Shown here: piece after piece, positions 1 to 7,364 of the stretch | Numbering within the stretch: position 1 is the first letter of the stretch | How the letters are laid out: every line of letters begins with the position of its first letter | NCBI GenBank assembly: GCA_023248915.1 | Contig: JAHFDQ010000163.1 | Coordinates: forward strand, 1 to 10,794 | From: Archangiaceae bacterium | GTDB taxonomy: Bacteria; Myxococcota; Myxococcia; Myxococcales; Myxococcaceae | Length of the DNA: 10,794 nt | Reading direction: 5' to 3' | The notes under the pieces: generated by a model | Told to the model about the DNA's origin: nothing | Seen by the model: the letters and a program-made list of their open reading frames with translations, nothing else | Database searches by the model: none | Translations under genes and position numbers: made by a program

Positions 1-1038
1 GGGAATGGTGATCTTCGAAAAGCCCCGCTTGAAGTCGTAGCCGGTACGGTAGCAGGACAGGTCGCCGCGCCGTATCCACCGCGCGAACTGCTCGACCACC
101 TTGCACGGTTCTCGCTCGCCACCCTCGCGCAGGAGCCAGCGCAAGTCGGCTGCGCTCGCCCGGTCGGGGTTCGACAGCCAGTTGACGCGCCCGGCGACGG
201 CGTCGAACACCGGGCTGTGCTCGGCCCGGTCGAGCAGCTTGGACAACAGGCGCAGCCAGGTGTCGACGGGGACGTAGCGGTACTTCAGGCGCCGGGCCGG
301 GGGGCCGGGTTCGACCCGCTTCGCCAGGGGCAGTCGCAGCGCCGAAAGGCCCCGGAAAAGCAGCTCGCGGCCGGTGCGGCTGGCCGTCCGCTGCGCGTTG
401 ATGGACGCCAGCGCCAGGTCGACCCCCCGCTCGAGGGCCGGGCCGTAGGCGGCCAAGAGCTTCAACAGGAAGAAGCCCCGCCCCAGGTCGGCGGGCGACC
501 CGATGGTGATGAGGCCCTCGAAGTCGTCGTGGATGCCGGCGTACCCATACCCGAGGATGCCGCCCATCGAATGGCCGCAGTAGAAGATGCGCTTGCGCCG
601 GGTGATGCGCTTGACCCCGGCGACCGCCGCAGGCAAGTCGTAGAGGAAGTAGCTGTCGATGTCCCAGCCGTAGTCGAGGTCGGCGGGCGGGTTGCGGTCG
701 TACCGCTTGGCGCACTCGCGCTGAAAGTCGATCGAGCTCTTGCCGTGCCCGCGCAGCTCGAGGACATGAATATCGACCCCGAAGAACAGCAGGTTCTTCA
801 CGAATTCGCCCGAGGTCCAGGCGTGGCGGTTCTGCGAGAAGCCATGCACCAGGAGCAGCGGCTCGCCGAACAACGGCTGGTGGAAAGGCTGCTCGACCGG
901 CCGGTAGCGGGTGATGACCAGGCTCCAGCGGTCGGAGGTCTCGACCACGTACTTGGTCTTCTTGTACAGCGACCGGAACTCGACGTCGTCGACGGTCGGC
1001 GCCGCGGGCGGGGGCGCGGCCTCTTCGGGCAACCTCAT
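1..1038 (-). CDS. alpha/beta-fold hydrolase, lipase-like (partial, C-terminus beyond window)
   Basis: The frame is open from the ATG at 1038 to base 1, giving 346 residues with no stop, so the C-terminus lies outside the window. The alpha/beta-hydrolase core is visible. An oxyanion-type HGF motif sits near residue 64 (LLLVHGFSQNRHAW). It is followed by LELRGHGKS and by the nucleophile elbow GHSMGG at 155-160, with Ser157 the likely catalytic nucleophile. The stretch YGWDIDSYFLYDLPAAV resembles the segment before the elbow in acid/triacylglycerol lipase relatives, so a lipid or ester substrate is plausible but unproven. The catalytic Asp/His cannot be assigned with confidence in the visible part. 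There is no clear signal peptide, which suggests a cytoplasmic location. The start lies 5 bases after the folC stop; the purine-rich GAGG overlapping that stop is the only ribosome-binding candidate and is very close to the ATG. It is the third gene of the accD-folC operon. A polyester or other esterase role cannot be excluded. Confidence 0.85.
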   Translation of the reverse strand, partial: MRLPEEAAPPPAAPTVDDVEFRSLYKKTKYVVETSDRWSLVITRYRPVEQPFHQPLFGEPLLLVHGFSQNRHAWTSGEFVKNLLFFGVDIHVLELRGHGKSSIDFQRECAKRYDRNPPADLDYGWDIDSYFLYDLPAAVAGVKRITRRKRIFYCGHSMGGILGYGYAGIHDDFEGLITIGSPADLGRGFFLLKLLAAYGPALERGVDLALASINAQRTASRTGRELLFRGLSALRLPLAKRVEPGPPARRLKYRYVPVDTWLRLLSKLLDRAEHSPVFDAVAGRVNWLSNPDRASAADLRWLLREGGEREPCKVVEQFARWIRRGDLSCYRTGYDFKRGFSKITIP

Positions 1039-1043
1039 CCCCC

Positions 1044-2378
1044 TCAATCTAGAGGCCCCGGCGCCCGCTTCCAACCTTCCTCGACCAGGCGCTTCACCTG
1101 GCCGACCAGGAACAGCGAACCGGCGCACAGCACCAGGTCCCCGGCCCCGGCCGCGGCGACCGCGCCGTCGAGCGCCTCGCGCACCGAGGCGCAGGCGAAC
1201 GCCTTGGGGCACAGCTCTCTCGCCTCGGCCAGGTAGCGGTCGGGGGCCAGCGAGCGCATGCTGGGCAGGGGCGACAGGTGCGCCGACGCGCAGACCGGCA
1301 ACAGCGTGCGCAACATCGGGCGCCGGTCCTTGTCGGCCAGCACCCCGAAGACGAGGTGCACCCGCCGCCCGGGGTAGAGCGTGGCGAGCGCGGCCACCAG
1401 CGTCTCGACCGCGGCCGGGTTGTGGGCGCCGTCGAGCACCACCGGCGGCCGGCCATCGAGCGTCTCGAGCCGACCCGGCCACTCGGCCCCGGCGAGCCCC
1501 TCGCGCGCGTGGGCCGGCGCCACCGGCAGCCCGCGGTCCCCGAGCAGCTCGAGGCAGGCCAGCGCCACCGCCGCGTTCTGGACTTGATGCCCACCGGGCA
1601 GGCCCGGCCAGAGCTTCGGTAGCGCCGACTTCAGGCCCCGGTAATGGAACGTCTTCGCCCCTTCGCCCGCCTCGGGCACGAGCAAGAAGTCCCGGCCCTC
1701 GAGGAAGAAGGGCGCTCCCACCTCGCGGGCGACGCGCTCTAACACCGCCAGCACCTCGGGCGGCTGCCGGGCCGAGACCGCCGGCACGCCGGCCTTGAAG
1801 ATGCCGGCCTTCTCGCCGGCGATGGCCGAGAGGGTGTGGCCCAGGTAGTCCATGTGATCGAAGGATACCGGCGTCACCGCGGTCACCAGCGGGCGCGCCG
1901 CGGCAGTGGCGTCGAGCCGGCCGCCGAGCCCGGTCTCGAGCACGGCCACGTCCACCTGCTCGCGCGAGAAGTGCCAGAGGGCGGCCACGGTGCCGGCCTC
2001 GAAGTAGGTGAGCGGCGGCGGGTCGGCCGCGGCCTCGGGGTAGAGCTCGAGCACCTCGAGCAGGCGCTGGCCGAGCAGCGCGTCCGAGATGTCCTGGCCG
2101 TTCACCTTGAACCGTTCGTTCACGCGCACCAGGTGCGGCGAGGTGTACAGCCCCACCCGGTAACCCTGGGCCGACAGGCAGGCCGCGATGAAGGCGCAGG
2201 TCGACCCCTTGCCGTTGGTGCCGGCGACGTGGACGGCCGGGTAGTCGCGCTCGGGGCTCTTAACCGCCCTCAACGCCGCGTGCACCCGGTCGAGCCCCAG
2301 CCTCACCCCCGAGGGAGCGAGCGCTTCGAGCCAAAGCATCGCCTGCGCCCCAGTCGAGGGGAGCGCCGCGCCGGTCAC
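1044..2378 (-). CDS. folC: bifunctional folylpolyglutamate synthase / dihydrofolate synthase
   Basis: FolC makes dihydrofolate from dihydropteroate and L-glutamate, then adds further glutamates to folates, using ATP in the cytoplasm. The 444-residue length is normal for the family. Signatures run in the expected order: P-loop GTNGKGST at 53-60 (Lys57), LETGLGGRLDAT around residue 150, the Mur-ligase-family segment SFDHMDYLGHT with D174-H175 followed by AGEKAGIFK, and DGAHNPAA with His319 in the C-terminal glutamate-ligase domain. The chosen start is a GTG whose bases overlap the accD stop in a GTGA (2375-2378), a typical translational coupling. An in-frame ATG at 2337-2339 (residue 14) is the main alternative. 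accD-folC adjacency is seen in many bacteria, including E. coli, which supports the call. The stop is TGA at 1044-1046, directly followed by the hydrolase gene. Nothing looks damaged. Confidence 0.96.
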   Translation of the reverse strand: MTGAALPSTGAQAMLWLEALAPSGVRLGLDRVHAALRAVKSPERDYPAVHVAGTNGKGSTCAFIAACLSAQGYRVGLYTSPHLVRVNERFKVNGQDISDALLGQRLLEVLELYPEAAADPPPLTYFEAGTVAALWHFSREQVDVAVLETGLGGRLDATAAARPLVTAVTPVSFDHMDYLGHTLSAIAGEKAGIFKAGVPAVSARQPPEVLAVLERVAREVGAPFFLEGRDFLLVPEAGEGAKTFHYRGLKSALPKLWPGLPGGHQVQNAAVALACLELLGDRGLPVAPAHAREGLAGAEWPGRLETLDGRPPVVLDGAHNPAAVETLVAALATLYPGRRVHLVFGVLADKDRRPMLRTLLPVCASAHLSPLPSMRSLAPDRYLAEARELCPKAFACASVREALDGAVAAAGAGDLVLCAGSLFLVGQVKRLVEEGWKRAPGPLD

Positions 2379-3241
2379 GCCAAGAGCCCCAGCACCTGCG
2401 CCAGCTTCGGCCGTAAGTCCTTGCGCCCGACTATGGCGTCGATCATCCCGTGCTCGAGCAGGAACTCGGAGCGCTGGAACCCTTCGGGCAGCTTCTGGCG
2501 AATCGTCTGCTCGATGACGCGCGGGCCGGCGAACCCGATCAGCGCCCGGGGCTCGGCGAGGATGACGTCGCCCAGCCAGGCGAACGAGGCGGCCACCCCG
2601 CCGGTGGTCGGGTGCAGCATCACCGACACGTAGGGCTTCTTCACGTGGCGGAAGCGCGCGATGGCCGCCGAAGTCTTGCCCATCTGCATCAGCGAGAAGA
2701 TGCCTTCCTGCATGCGGGCGCCACCCGACGACGAGAAGACGATGGCCGAGCAGTCGAGATCATGCGCCCGCTCGAAGATGCGGGTCACCTTCTCGCCCAC
2801 CACCGACCCCATCGAGCCGCCCATGAACTCGAAGACGAAGCAACCCACCGAGACCTGCCGGCCCTCGAGCCGGGCCAGCCCCGAGACGAAGGCGTCGGAC
2901 TCGCCCAGCGCCTTCTTCGAGGACTTCAGCCGGTCGCGGTACCGCTTCGAGTCGGTGAAGACGAGCGGGTCTTGCGGTTCGAGCGCCTGGTCCAGCTCTT
3001 GGAACGAGCCCGGGTCGAACAGGGCGGCCAGCCTCGCCCGGGCCGGCCAGGCATGGTGGTGCGAGCAGGCGGGGCAGACGTTCAGGTTCTTCTCGAGCTC
3101 GGCGCGGTAGACGATCTCGGCGCACTCGTCGCACTTGGCCCAGAGACCTTCCATGCGCGACGCGCTGGCGCCGGCGTTGGCGCGGTCGTCCACCTCGGGG
3201 CCGTTCGGGGCGAGCCGCTTTTTCTTCGAGAACCAGGGCAT
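2375..3241 (-). CDS. accD: acetyl-CoA carboxylase carboxyltransferase subunit beta
   Basis: AccD is the beta half of the carboxyltransferase that moves CO2 from carboxybiotin to acetyl-CoA, giving malonyl-CoA for fatty-acid synthesis. It needs the alpha subunit AccA, which is not in this window. The 288-residue protein begins MPWFSKKK, the usual AccD N-terminus. It has the diagnostic four-Cys zinc ribbon (C37, C40, C56, C59; CDEC...CPAC). The crotonase-fold core follows, with FSSSGGARMQEG, HPTTGGVAASFA and GFAGPRVIEQTI, the acyl-CoA-binding and oxyanion regions of the family. I chose the ATG at 3241-3239 over an upstream in-frame TTG at 3277 because family proteins start M-x-W-F/I. The ribosome-binding site is weak (GGGTGCGCC before the ATG). 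It is the first gene of the leftward accD-folC-hydrolase operon and is divergent from the gene at 3322. Confidence 0.96.
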   Translation of the reverse strand: MPWFSKKKRLAPNGPEVDDRANAGASASRMEGLWAKCDECAEIVYRAELEKNLNVCPACSHHHAWPARARLAALFDPGSFQELDQALEPQDPLVFTDSKRYRDRLKSSKKALGESDAFVSGLARLEGRQVSVGCFVFEFMGGSMGSVVGEKVTRIFERAHDLDCSAIVFSSSGGARMQEGIFSLMQMGKTSAAIARFRHVKKPYVSVMLHPTTGGVAASFAWLGDVILAEPRALIGFAGPRVIEQTIRQKLPEGFQRSEFLLEHGMIDAIVGRKDLRPKLAQVLGLLA

Positions 3242-3257
3242 GGCGCACCCGTAGTGC

Positions 3258-3273
3258 CGAAGGGCGGCCTTCG
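3258..3273 (-). promoter_or_regulatory. small inverted repeat in the accD 5' region
   Basis: A perfect 6-base inverted repeat, CGAAGG-GCGG-CCTTCG, lies 17 bases upstream of the accD ATG, in the 80-base gap between divergent accD and the 3322 gene. Just upstream on the minus strand are two TTGACG motifs (3284-3279 and 3277-3272), each one mismatch from the -35 consensus. No good -10 hexamer follows either. The dyad could be a leader hairpin or an operator. Function is unknown; what is seen is only the symmetry and its position. Confidence 0.3.
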
Positions 3274-3286
3274 TCAACCGTCAAGC

Positions 3287-3315
3287 TCGAAACCCCCGCT
3301 CGGCCCCTCTACAAT
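3287..3315 (+). promoter_or_regulatory. candidate sigma-70 promoter for the cyclase-like gene, leaderless start
   Basis: TCGAAA (3287-3292, 4 of 6 to TTGACA), a 17-base spacer, and TACAAT (3310-3315, 5 of 6 to TATAAT) stand out in otherwise GC-rich DNA. The usual initiation distance places +1 at about 3322, which is the first base of the GTG start codon. No Shine-Dalgarno sequence lies before the GTG, in agreement with a leaderless mRNA. This is inferred from sequence only. Confidence 0.5.
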
Positions 3316-3321
3316 CGCCGG

Positions 3322-5859
3322 GTGCAGAACCCCGTCGCCGCCCGCCGCACCGAGTTGGCTCGCGCCTTCGCGACTCGGGCCTGCGAGCTGCCCCGCCTCG
3401 AGCACACCCGCCTGCGCTTCTCGCTGGGCACGTCGATCTCCGAGCTGAAAGTACCTTTCCACGTCTCGGCCGACGCCTCGCGCATCTTCGCGGCCGCGGC
3501 CCGGCAGTTGGCCTTCCTGTTGCTCTCGCGGCACCGCGACCAGGTCACCGAGGACGACTTCGACCCCTTCCTGGTGTCGCCCGAGTTCGGAGCCATACCG
3601 CCCGCGCAGCGGCTGTTGGGCACCGGCGCCGGCGGCCCCGACGTGCGGGCGACGGCCGAGCTGGGGTTCCGGCTGCACCCGGCCTTGACCGGCGGGGTGA
3701 TGGCGGCCTGGCTGGGGTCAGGCGGAGGCGGCCGGTCGCTGGTGGCGCTGGTCATCGAGGTGCTGCGCAAGGCCTTCGCCGAGATGCAGGGCTCTCGCGG
3801 CCGCGAAGAGACGCCCACCGTGGCGGCGCTGATGCTGTCCAGCCAGTTGGCGGTCGCGGAGGCCGCCCTGCGCGAGGCGCACCTGCCGAAAGCAGTGGAC
3901 CGGCACCTGCGCGGCGCGGCCGGAGTCGGCGTCTTCCTGGCGCTGCGCCTCGGCGCCGAGCGGGCGCTGCGCGAGGCGAACGCCTCGCCCGAGCTGGCGA
4001 TGCGCGTCGAGGCGCCACTATCGGCGACGGCGCTGCTCGGCGGTCGGGCGGCGCTGGCCGGCTCGGGCGCCAACCTGTTCGGGGCCGACCTGACCGGAGG
4101 GCTGGCCGCGGTGGACGAGGCGGTGGCCCGGTTTGCCGCCGGCGGCGACCCGCGCGCGTGGGAACAGGCGGTCCTCCAGCGGGTGGCGTCCGACGAGGGG
4201 ACGGCCCGGTTCGCCGAGCGGGACGCGGCGACCGCCTTCCTCCGAGACCGGCTCGCTCAGTTGGCGATGTTCGGCGAGCAGCGGCTGGCCCCGGTCGGCC
4301 CGGCCCAGTGGGCGATCGAGCTGGTCACCCACGTGGGCGCGCTGACTTCGTTCCTCTCGAACGAGAAGGCGCGCAAGGACGCGGCGAAGGACTTTACCCA
4401 GGCCGCCGAAGGTCAGCCCGACGCCACCCGCGCCGCGCTGCGCGAGCTGGGGGCGGCCCTGAAGGGTTTCAAGGACAAGGACCCGGCCGCGGCCGCCGGG
4501 CTGTCCCGCGCCGAGGCCCACTCCGCCTACGCCGCCGCCTGCCTCGCCGCCGGCGCCGAGCTGTGGCTCGAACGGGCGCTGTTGCCCGCGAAGCGGGCGC
4601 TCGAACCCCGCACCGGCGCCGAGAGCGAGGGCGGGCTCGAGACCGAGTATTCGCAAGGAAGGCTCTACCTGGTCTCGGCCGGCCCCAACCCGCTCTTGAA
4701 GGCCGCGGGGACGTCGGCGGTCGCGCACCTGTTCGTCGACGTCAAGGACTTCACCCGCCGCACCAACCTCTTGGGGCAGGCCGCGATCGCCGAGTTCCTC
4801 CGCCGCGAGTTCTACCTGCCGATTCTCACCTCGGCGAAGCACCACTACGGGGGCATGAGCCACCTGGCGGACAAGGGCGGCGTCTCGGTGAACAACCTGC
4901 TCGGCGACGCCTTGTCGGCCAGCGGCGGCATCGAGGCGCTGGTGGCGTTGGCCCTCGACATTCGGCGGCACCTGGCCGTCTACGAGCGGCAGCTGGCGGC
5001 CGCCGTCTCGACCGACCAGGTCACCCAGGCCTTACGGGACATCGAGAACGCCTACGCCCAGAAGCTGGCGGCGGCACCCCCCGAGCAGGGCCCGGCGCTC
5101 GAGAATGAGCGCGAGGCGGCCTTCTCGCGGGCCCGCGGAGAAGGGCTGGAGGCGGGGGTGTTCATCTCGTTCGGGCCCGCGCCGATGGTGGTCACCCTGG
5201 ACGACGAGCTCTTCGGCCGCTTGCGGGTGGCCATCGCCGACCGCATCAACGAGAGCGCGCGGGGCACCGCCCGGTCCTCGGGAGCGCGGGCGCGCGCCGA
5301 CGCCACCCTCGAAGCCGAGCGCCGGCGCCGCCAGAACCGGCGTCTGGCCCACCCCTGGTCGGTTTTCGTCGGGGCTCCCTTCAGCATCGCCATTCCGCCC
5401 GCCGAGGAAGACGCGGCCCGGGCCGCCGTCCAGGCGAACGACTTGCCCGCCGCCATGCGCGCGGTGGCCGACCCGGTGAAGCGGGCGGTCGAGGCGTCAG
5501 GCCGCGCTGCCGACCGGCCCGGCGACATCTACAACGCGGGCGCCGCCGTCTCGGAAGAGGCGCTCCTCGCCTACCAGGAAGCCACCGGGGGCCGCCGCGT
5601 CTTCAAGCAGGTGCAGCTCTCGCCCGACCAGCTCCACCCCGACCTGCGCGACCGCTACTGCTTCGGGCCCGACCCGCTCTACCTCTTGGCCTCGTTCAAG
5701 CCCGACGGCGCCCTGGCCGAGCTGTTCCGCTACGCGGGGAAGGTGGTCTTCAAGGGGCTGGAACGCGGCGGCGGCATCGGGGTGTGGGAATTGATCGGCG
5801 AGGGCCCGCTCTTGTCGCTCTTCGCCCTGCACCACGCGGCGCCGTGGTTTCGCCAGTAG
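3322..5859 (+). CDS. large protein with a divergent, insertion-bearing class III nucleotide cyclase-like domain
   Basis: This 845-residue protein has no signal peptide or clear membrane segment. Residues 1 to about 460 are Ala-rich and probably helical, and match no family I recognise. From about 468 the pieces of a class III cyclase fold appear in order: LFVDVKDFT (D473, first metal Asp), NNLLGDAL (D529, second metal Asp), GVFISFG near 613, RVAIADRINESAR (D640, N643, R647, at the purine-selecting Asp and catalytic Asn/Arg positions), and FKGLERGGGIGVWELIGEG near 810, like the family's closing KG...YEL strand. The usual adenine-selecting Lys four residues before the second Asp is Asn525. Extra segments lie between the two metal Asp (12 residues longer than in the neighbouring cyclase), at about 545-610 and at about 660-740, roughly doubling the domain. 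It could be an atypical cyclase, a nucleotide sensor or a dead enzyme. The start is GTG without a ribosome-binding site. It is convergent with the phosphodiesterase, 9 bases apart. Confidence 0.72.
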   Translation: MQNPVAARRTELARAFATRACELPRLEHTRLRFSLGTSISELKVPFHVSADASRIFAAAARQLAFLLLSRHRDQVTEDDFDPFLVSPEFGAIPPAQRLLGTGAGGPDVRATAELGFRLHPALTGGVMAAWLGSGGGGRSLVALVIEVLRKAFAEMQGSRGREETPTVAALMLSSQLAVAEAALREAHLPKAVDRHLRGAAGVGVFLALRLGAERALREANASPELAMRVEAPLSATALLGGRAALAGSGANLFGADLTGGLAAVDEAVARFAAGGDPRAWEQAVLQRVASDEGTARFAERDAATAFLRDRLAQLAMFGEQRLAPVGPAQWAIELVTHVGALTSFLSNEKARKDAAKDFTQAAEGQPDATRAALRELGAALKGFKDKDPAAAAGLSRAEAHSAYAAACLAAGAELWLERALLPAKRALEPRTGAESEGGLETEYSQGRLYLVSAGPNPLLKAAGTSAVAHLFVDVKDFTRRTNLLGQAAIAEFLRREFYLPILTSAKHHYGGMSHLADKGGVSVNNLLGDALSASGGIEALVALALDIRRHLAVYERQLAAAVSTDQVTQALRDIENAYAQKLAAAPPEQGPALENEREAAFSRARGEGLEAGVFISFGPAPMVVTLDDELFGRLRVAIADRINESARGTARSSGARARADATLEAERRRRQNRRLAHPWSVFVGAPFSIAIPPAEEDAARAAVQANDLPAAMRAVADPVKRAVEASGRAADRPGDIYNAGAAVSEEALLAYQEATGGRRVFKQVQLSPDQLHPDLRDRYCFGPDPLYLLASFKPDGALAELFRYAGKVVFKGLERGGGIGVWELIGEGPLLSLFALHHAAPWFRQ

Positions 5860-5868
5860 CCTGGCTGC

Positions 5869-6624
5869 CTAGAAATCGAACTCGTCGCCCTCTTCGAGCA
5901 CCTCGACCGCCAGGCCGTCGAGCTCGCGCTTCACCTGAGGAACGAAGGCGGGCTTCAGGTGGTACAGCAGCACCTCGGCCCCGTTGCGGTGGAACTTCTC
6001 GAGCTCGCGCCGCATCGTCCGGGGCGTCAGGTGGCCCGAGAGGTCGGCGAGCTCTTGCAGCCGGTTGGGGAAGCTGGTCTCGAGCAGCACCGCCTTCAAG
6101 TTTTGGGTGGCGTTCAGCACCTTCCACAGCTTCTCGGTGGGGCCGGTGTCGCCGCTCATCGCCACGGCGGTCTGGCCGTCGGACACCACGAAGCCGCAGC
6201 TCTCGACCGGGTGGGACACCGGAATGGACTGGATGGTGTAGCGCCCGATCTTGAGGGTGGCTCCGGAACGGAACGGCTTCAACTTCACCACCGGGTTCTT
6301 CCGGGACGGAATGCGGGTGAAGTCCGGCCAGAGCGCGTTGTTGAAGACGTTGTCGCGCAGCGTCTTGGCGCACTCCCGCGACGCGTGAATGGCGATGGGC
6401 CGGTCGCGCAGGCCGACGACGAGGTCCGCGATCAGCGGCAGGTCCTTCACGTGATCGAAATGGCTGTGCGACAGCACGATGTCGTCCAGCTTCGCGAGCT
6501 GTTCCAGCGGCAGCGTCGCGGTCAGAGCGCCGGCGTCGAGGGCGAGCGCCCCGTCGATGAGGAAGCAGGTGGTCTTGCACGTGGGGAGCTCGCCACCGTG
6601 GCACCCCAGCACTCGAAGTCGCAC
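5869..6624 (-). CDS. metallo-beta-lactamase-fold class II 3',5'-cyclic-nucleotide phosphodiesterase
   Basis: It probably hydrolyses cAMP and/or cGMP to the 5'-monophosphate with two metal ions. The 251-residue protein starts MRLRVLGCHGGELPT, typical of this group, with Asp30 in the first strand region. It carries the metal motif H53-S-H55-F-D57-H58, then H138 (PVSHPVESCGF), D159 (MSGDTGP), H198 (GHLTP) and H222 (YHLKP), a full set of possible ligands. The class II signature is slightly off: H-x-H-x-D-H is followed by VKDLP rather than the usual small residue before LP. The GTG at 6624 is preferred because it follows the regulator's stop by two bases, has a GGAG about ten bases upstream and matches family N-termini. 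A GTG at 6648 would add eight residues and overlap the regulator gene. Its place behind a cyclase and a cNMP-binding regulator supports the function. An RNase Z-like or other MBL hydrolase is the alternative. Confidence 0.8.
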   Translation of the reverse strand: MRLRVLGCHGGELPTCKTTCFLIDGALALDAGALTATLPLEQLAKLDDIVLSHSHFDHVKDLPLIADLVVGLRDRPIAIHASRECAKTLRDNVFNNALWPDFTRIPSRKNPVVKLKPFRSGATLKIGRYTIQSIPVSHPVESCGFVVSDGQTAVAMSGDTGPTEKLWKVLNATQNLKAVLLETSFPNRLQELADLSGHLTPRTMRRELEKFHRNGAEVLLYHLKPAFVPQVKRELDGLAVEVLEEGDEFDF

Positions 6625-6626
6625 GC

Positions 6627-7277
6627 CTAGAGGTCTCCGAACTTCCACTTCATTTCGAGGTACTTCAAGAAGTCGTGCAGCCGGGCCGAGTCGCGCACCG
6701 TCAGGCGGTCGCCCGAGCGTTCGATCAGCCCCGACCGCTCGAGCTTGTCGAGCGTGAAGCTAATCGCCGGCTCGCCCACGCCGATCTCCTGGGGCAAGTC
6801 CTTCAGAGGGAAGTCGATCTCGATGCCCTCTTCCATCGCCTTGCCGCGGAACTGGCAGGCCTGGAGCACCTGGTGCACCACCCGGCTCGACGGGTCGCCG
6901 AGCAGCAACGCTTCGATCTGCGAGTCGGCCTCGGACAGCCGGTCGGACAGCTTCTTGATCATCCGCACCGCGATCTCGGTGTTCCCCCGAATCATCCCCT
7001 CGAACGTCTTGGGGTCGATGATTAGGACCTTGGCGTCTTCGGAGACCGTGGCGGTGGCGTTCCGGGGCTTGTTCGAGATGATCGCCATCTCGCCGAAGAA
7101 CTCGCCGGGGCCCAGCACGGCCAGCACCTTCTCGACGTCGCGGACCTTCTTGGAGATCTGCACCTTGCCCGACTGCAGGACGAACATCTCCTTGCCGGGT
7201 TCACCCTCTTGGAAGAGGGTGGTGCCCTTCGGCAATTCCTTGCCGAAGCGTTGGAAGAGGGTTTCCTCGGCGCCCAT
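6627..7277 (-). CDS. CRP/FNR-family cyclic-nucleotide-binding transcriptional regulator
   Basis: The 216-residue protein has the CRP layout. A cNMP-binding beta-roll spans about residues 10-100 (LPKGTTLFQEGEPGKEMFVLQSGKV), a dimerisation helix spans about 100-127, and a winged helix-turn-helix spans about 157-195. The phosphate-binding cassette GEFFGEMAIISNKPRNATA has E63 and R72 in the positions that hold the ribose and phosphate in E. coli CRP, so cAMP or cGMP binding is expected. The FNR N-terminal Cys cluster is absent, so it is not an FNR-type oxygen sensor. The recognition helix is unusual: GVGEPAISFTLDKLERSGLI aligned to the common SRETVSRxLxxLexxGLI gives E169, P170 and F174 where E. 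coli CRP uses Arg180, Glu181 and Arg185. The ATG at 7277 has only a weak AGG upstream. The gene lies between an adenylate cyclase and a phosphodiesterase, so its ligand is probably the product of that cyclase. Confidence 0.9.
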   Translation of the reverse strand: MGAEETLFQRFGKELPKGTTLFQEGEPGKEMFVLQSGKVQISKKVRDVEKVLAVLGPGEFFGEMAIISNKPRNATATVSEDAKVLIIDPKTFEGMIRGNTEIAVRMIKKLSDRLSEADSQIEALLLGDPSSRVVHQVLQACQFRGKAMEEGIEIDFPLKDLPQEIGVGEPAISFTLDKLERSGLIERSGDRLTVRDSARLHDFLKYLEMKWKFGDL

Positions 7278-7287
7278 AGCCTAGAGG

Positions 7288-7317
7288 TAGTTAGCCGCGC
7301 GTTCAGAAGCCGGTCAA
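7288..7317 (-). promoter_or_regulatory. candidate internal promoter for the regulator-phosphodiesterase pair
   Basis: On the minus strand TTGACC (7317-7312, 5 of 6 to the -35 consensus) is followed after 18 bases by TAACTA (7293-7288), a weak -10. The regulator's ATG lies 10 bases further on. The 87-base gap after the cyclase gene has room for a separate promoter. The weak -10 keeps confidence low; read-through from the cyclase gene is equally possible. Confidence 0.3.
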
Positions 7318-7344
7318 ATTTGTCGCGGAAGGTGTAGCAGGTGC

Positions 7345-7357
7345 CACAGGGCCTGTG
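7345..7357. repeat. 13-base dyad after the cyclase stop
   Basis: CACAGG-G-CCTGTG is a perfect 6-base inverted repeat 7 bases beyond the cyclase stop codon, in the gap before the regulator gene. It is not followed by a T-run on the minus strand, so it is not a canonical terminator. The half-site order (CACA left, TGTG right) is the reverse of the TGTGA-N6-TCACA CRP site. It could be an operator or an mRNA-processing hairpin; no function can be assigned. Confidence 0.3.
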
Positions 7358-7364
7358 CTGGCGC

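Noticed and set aside
462..767. A minus-strand Ser/Thr/Ala-rich frame with a start and stop.
   Set aside because: It lies in another frame of the alpha/beta hydrolase gene, whose GHSMGG-bearing frame is clearly the real one.
7345..7357. CACAGG/CCTGTG as a CRP binding site for autoregulation.
   Set aside because: The half-sites are in the opposite order to TGTGA-N6-TCACA and the spacing is wrong.
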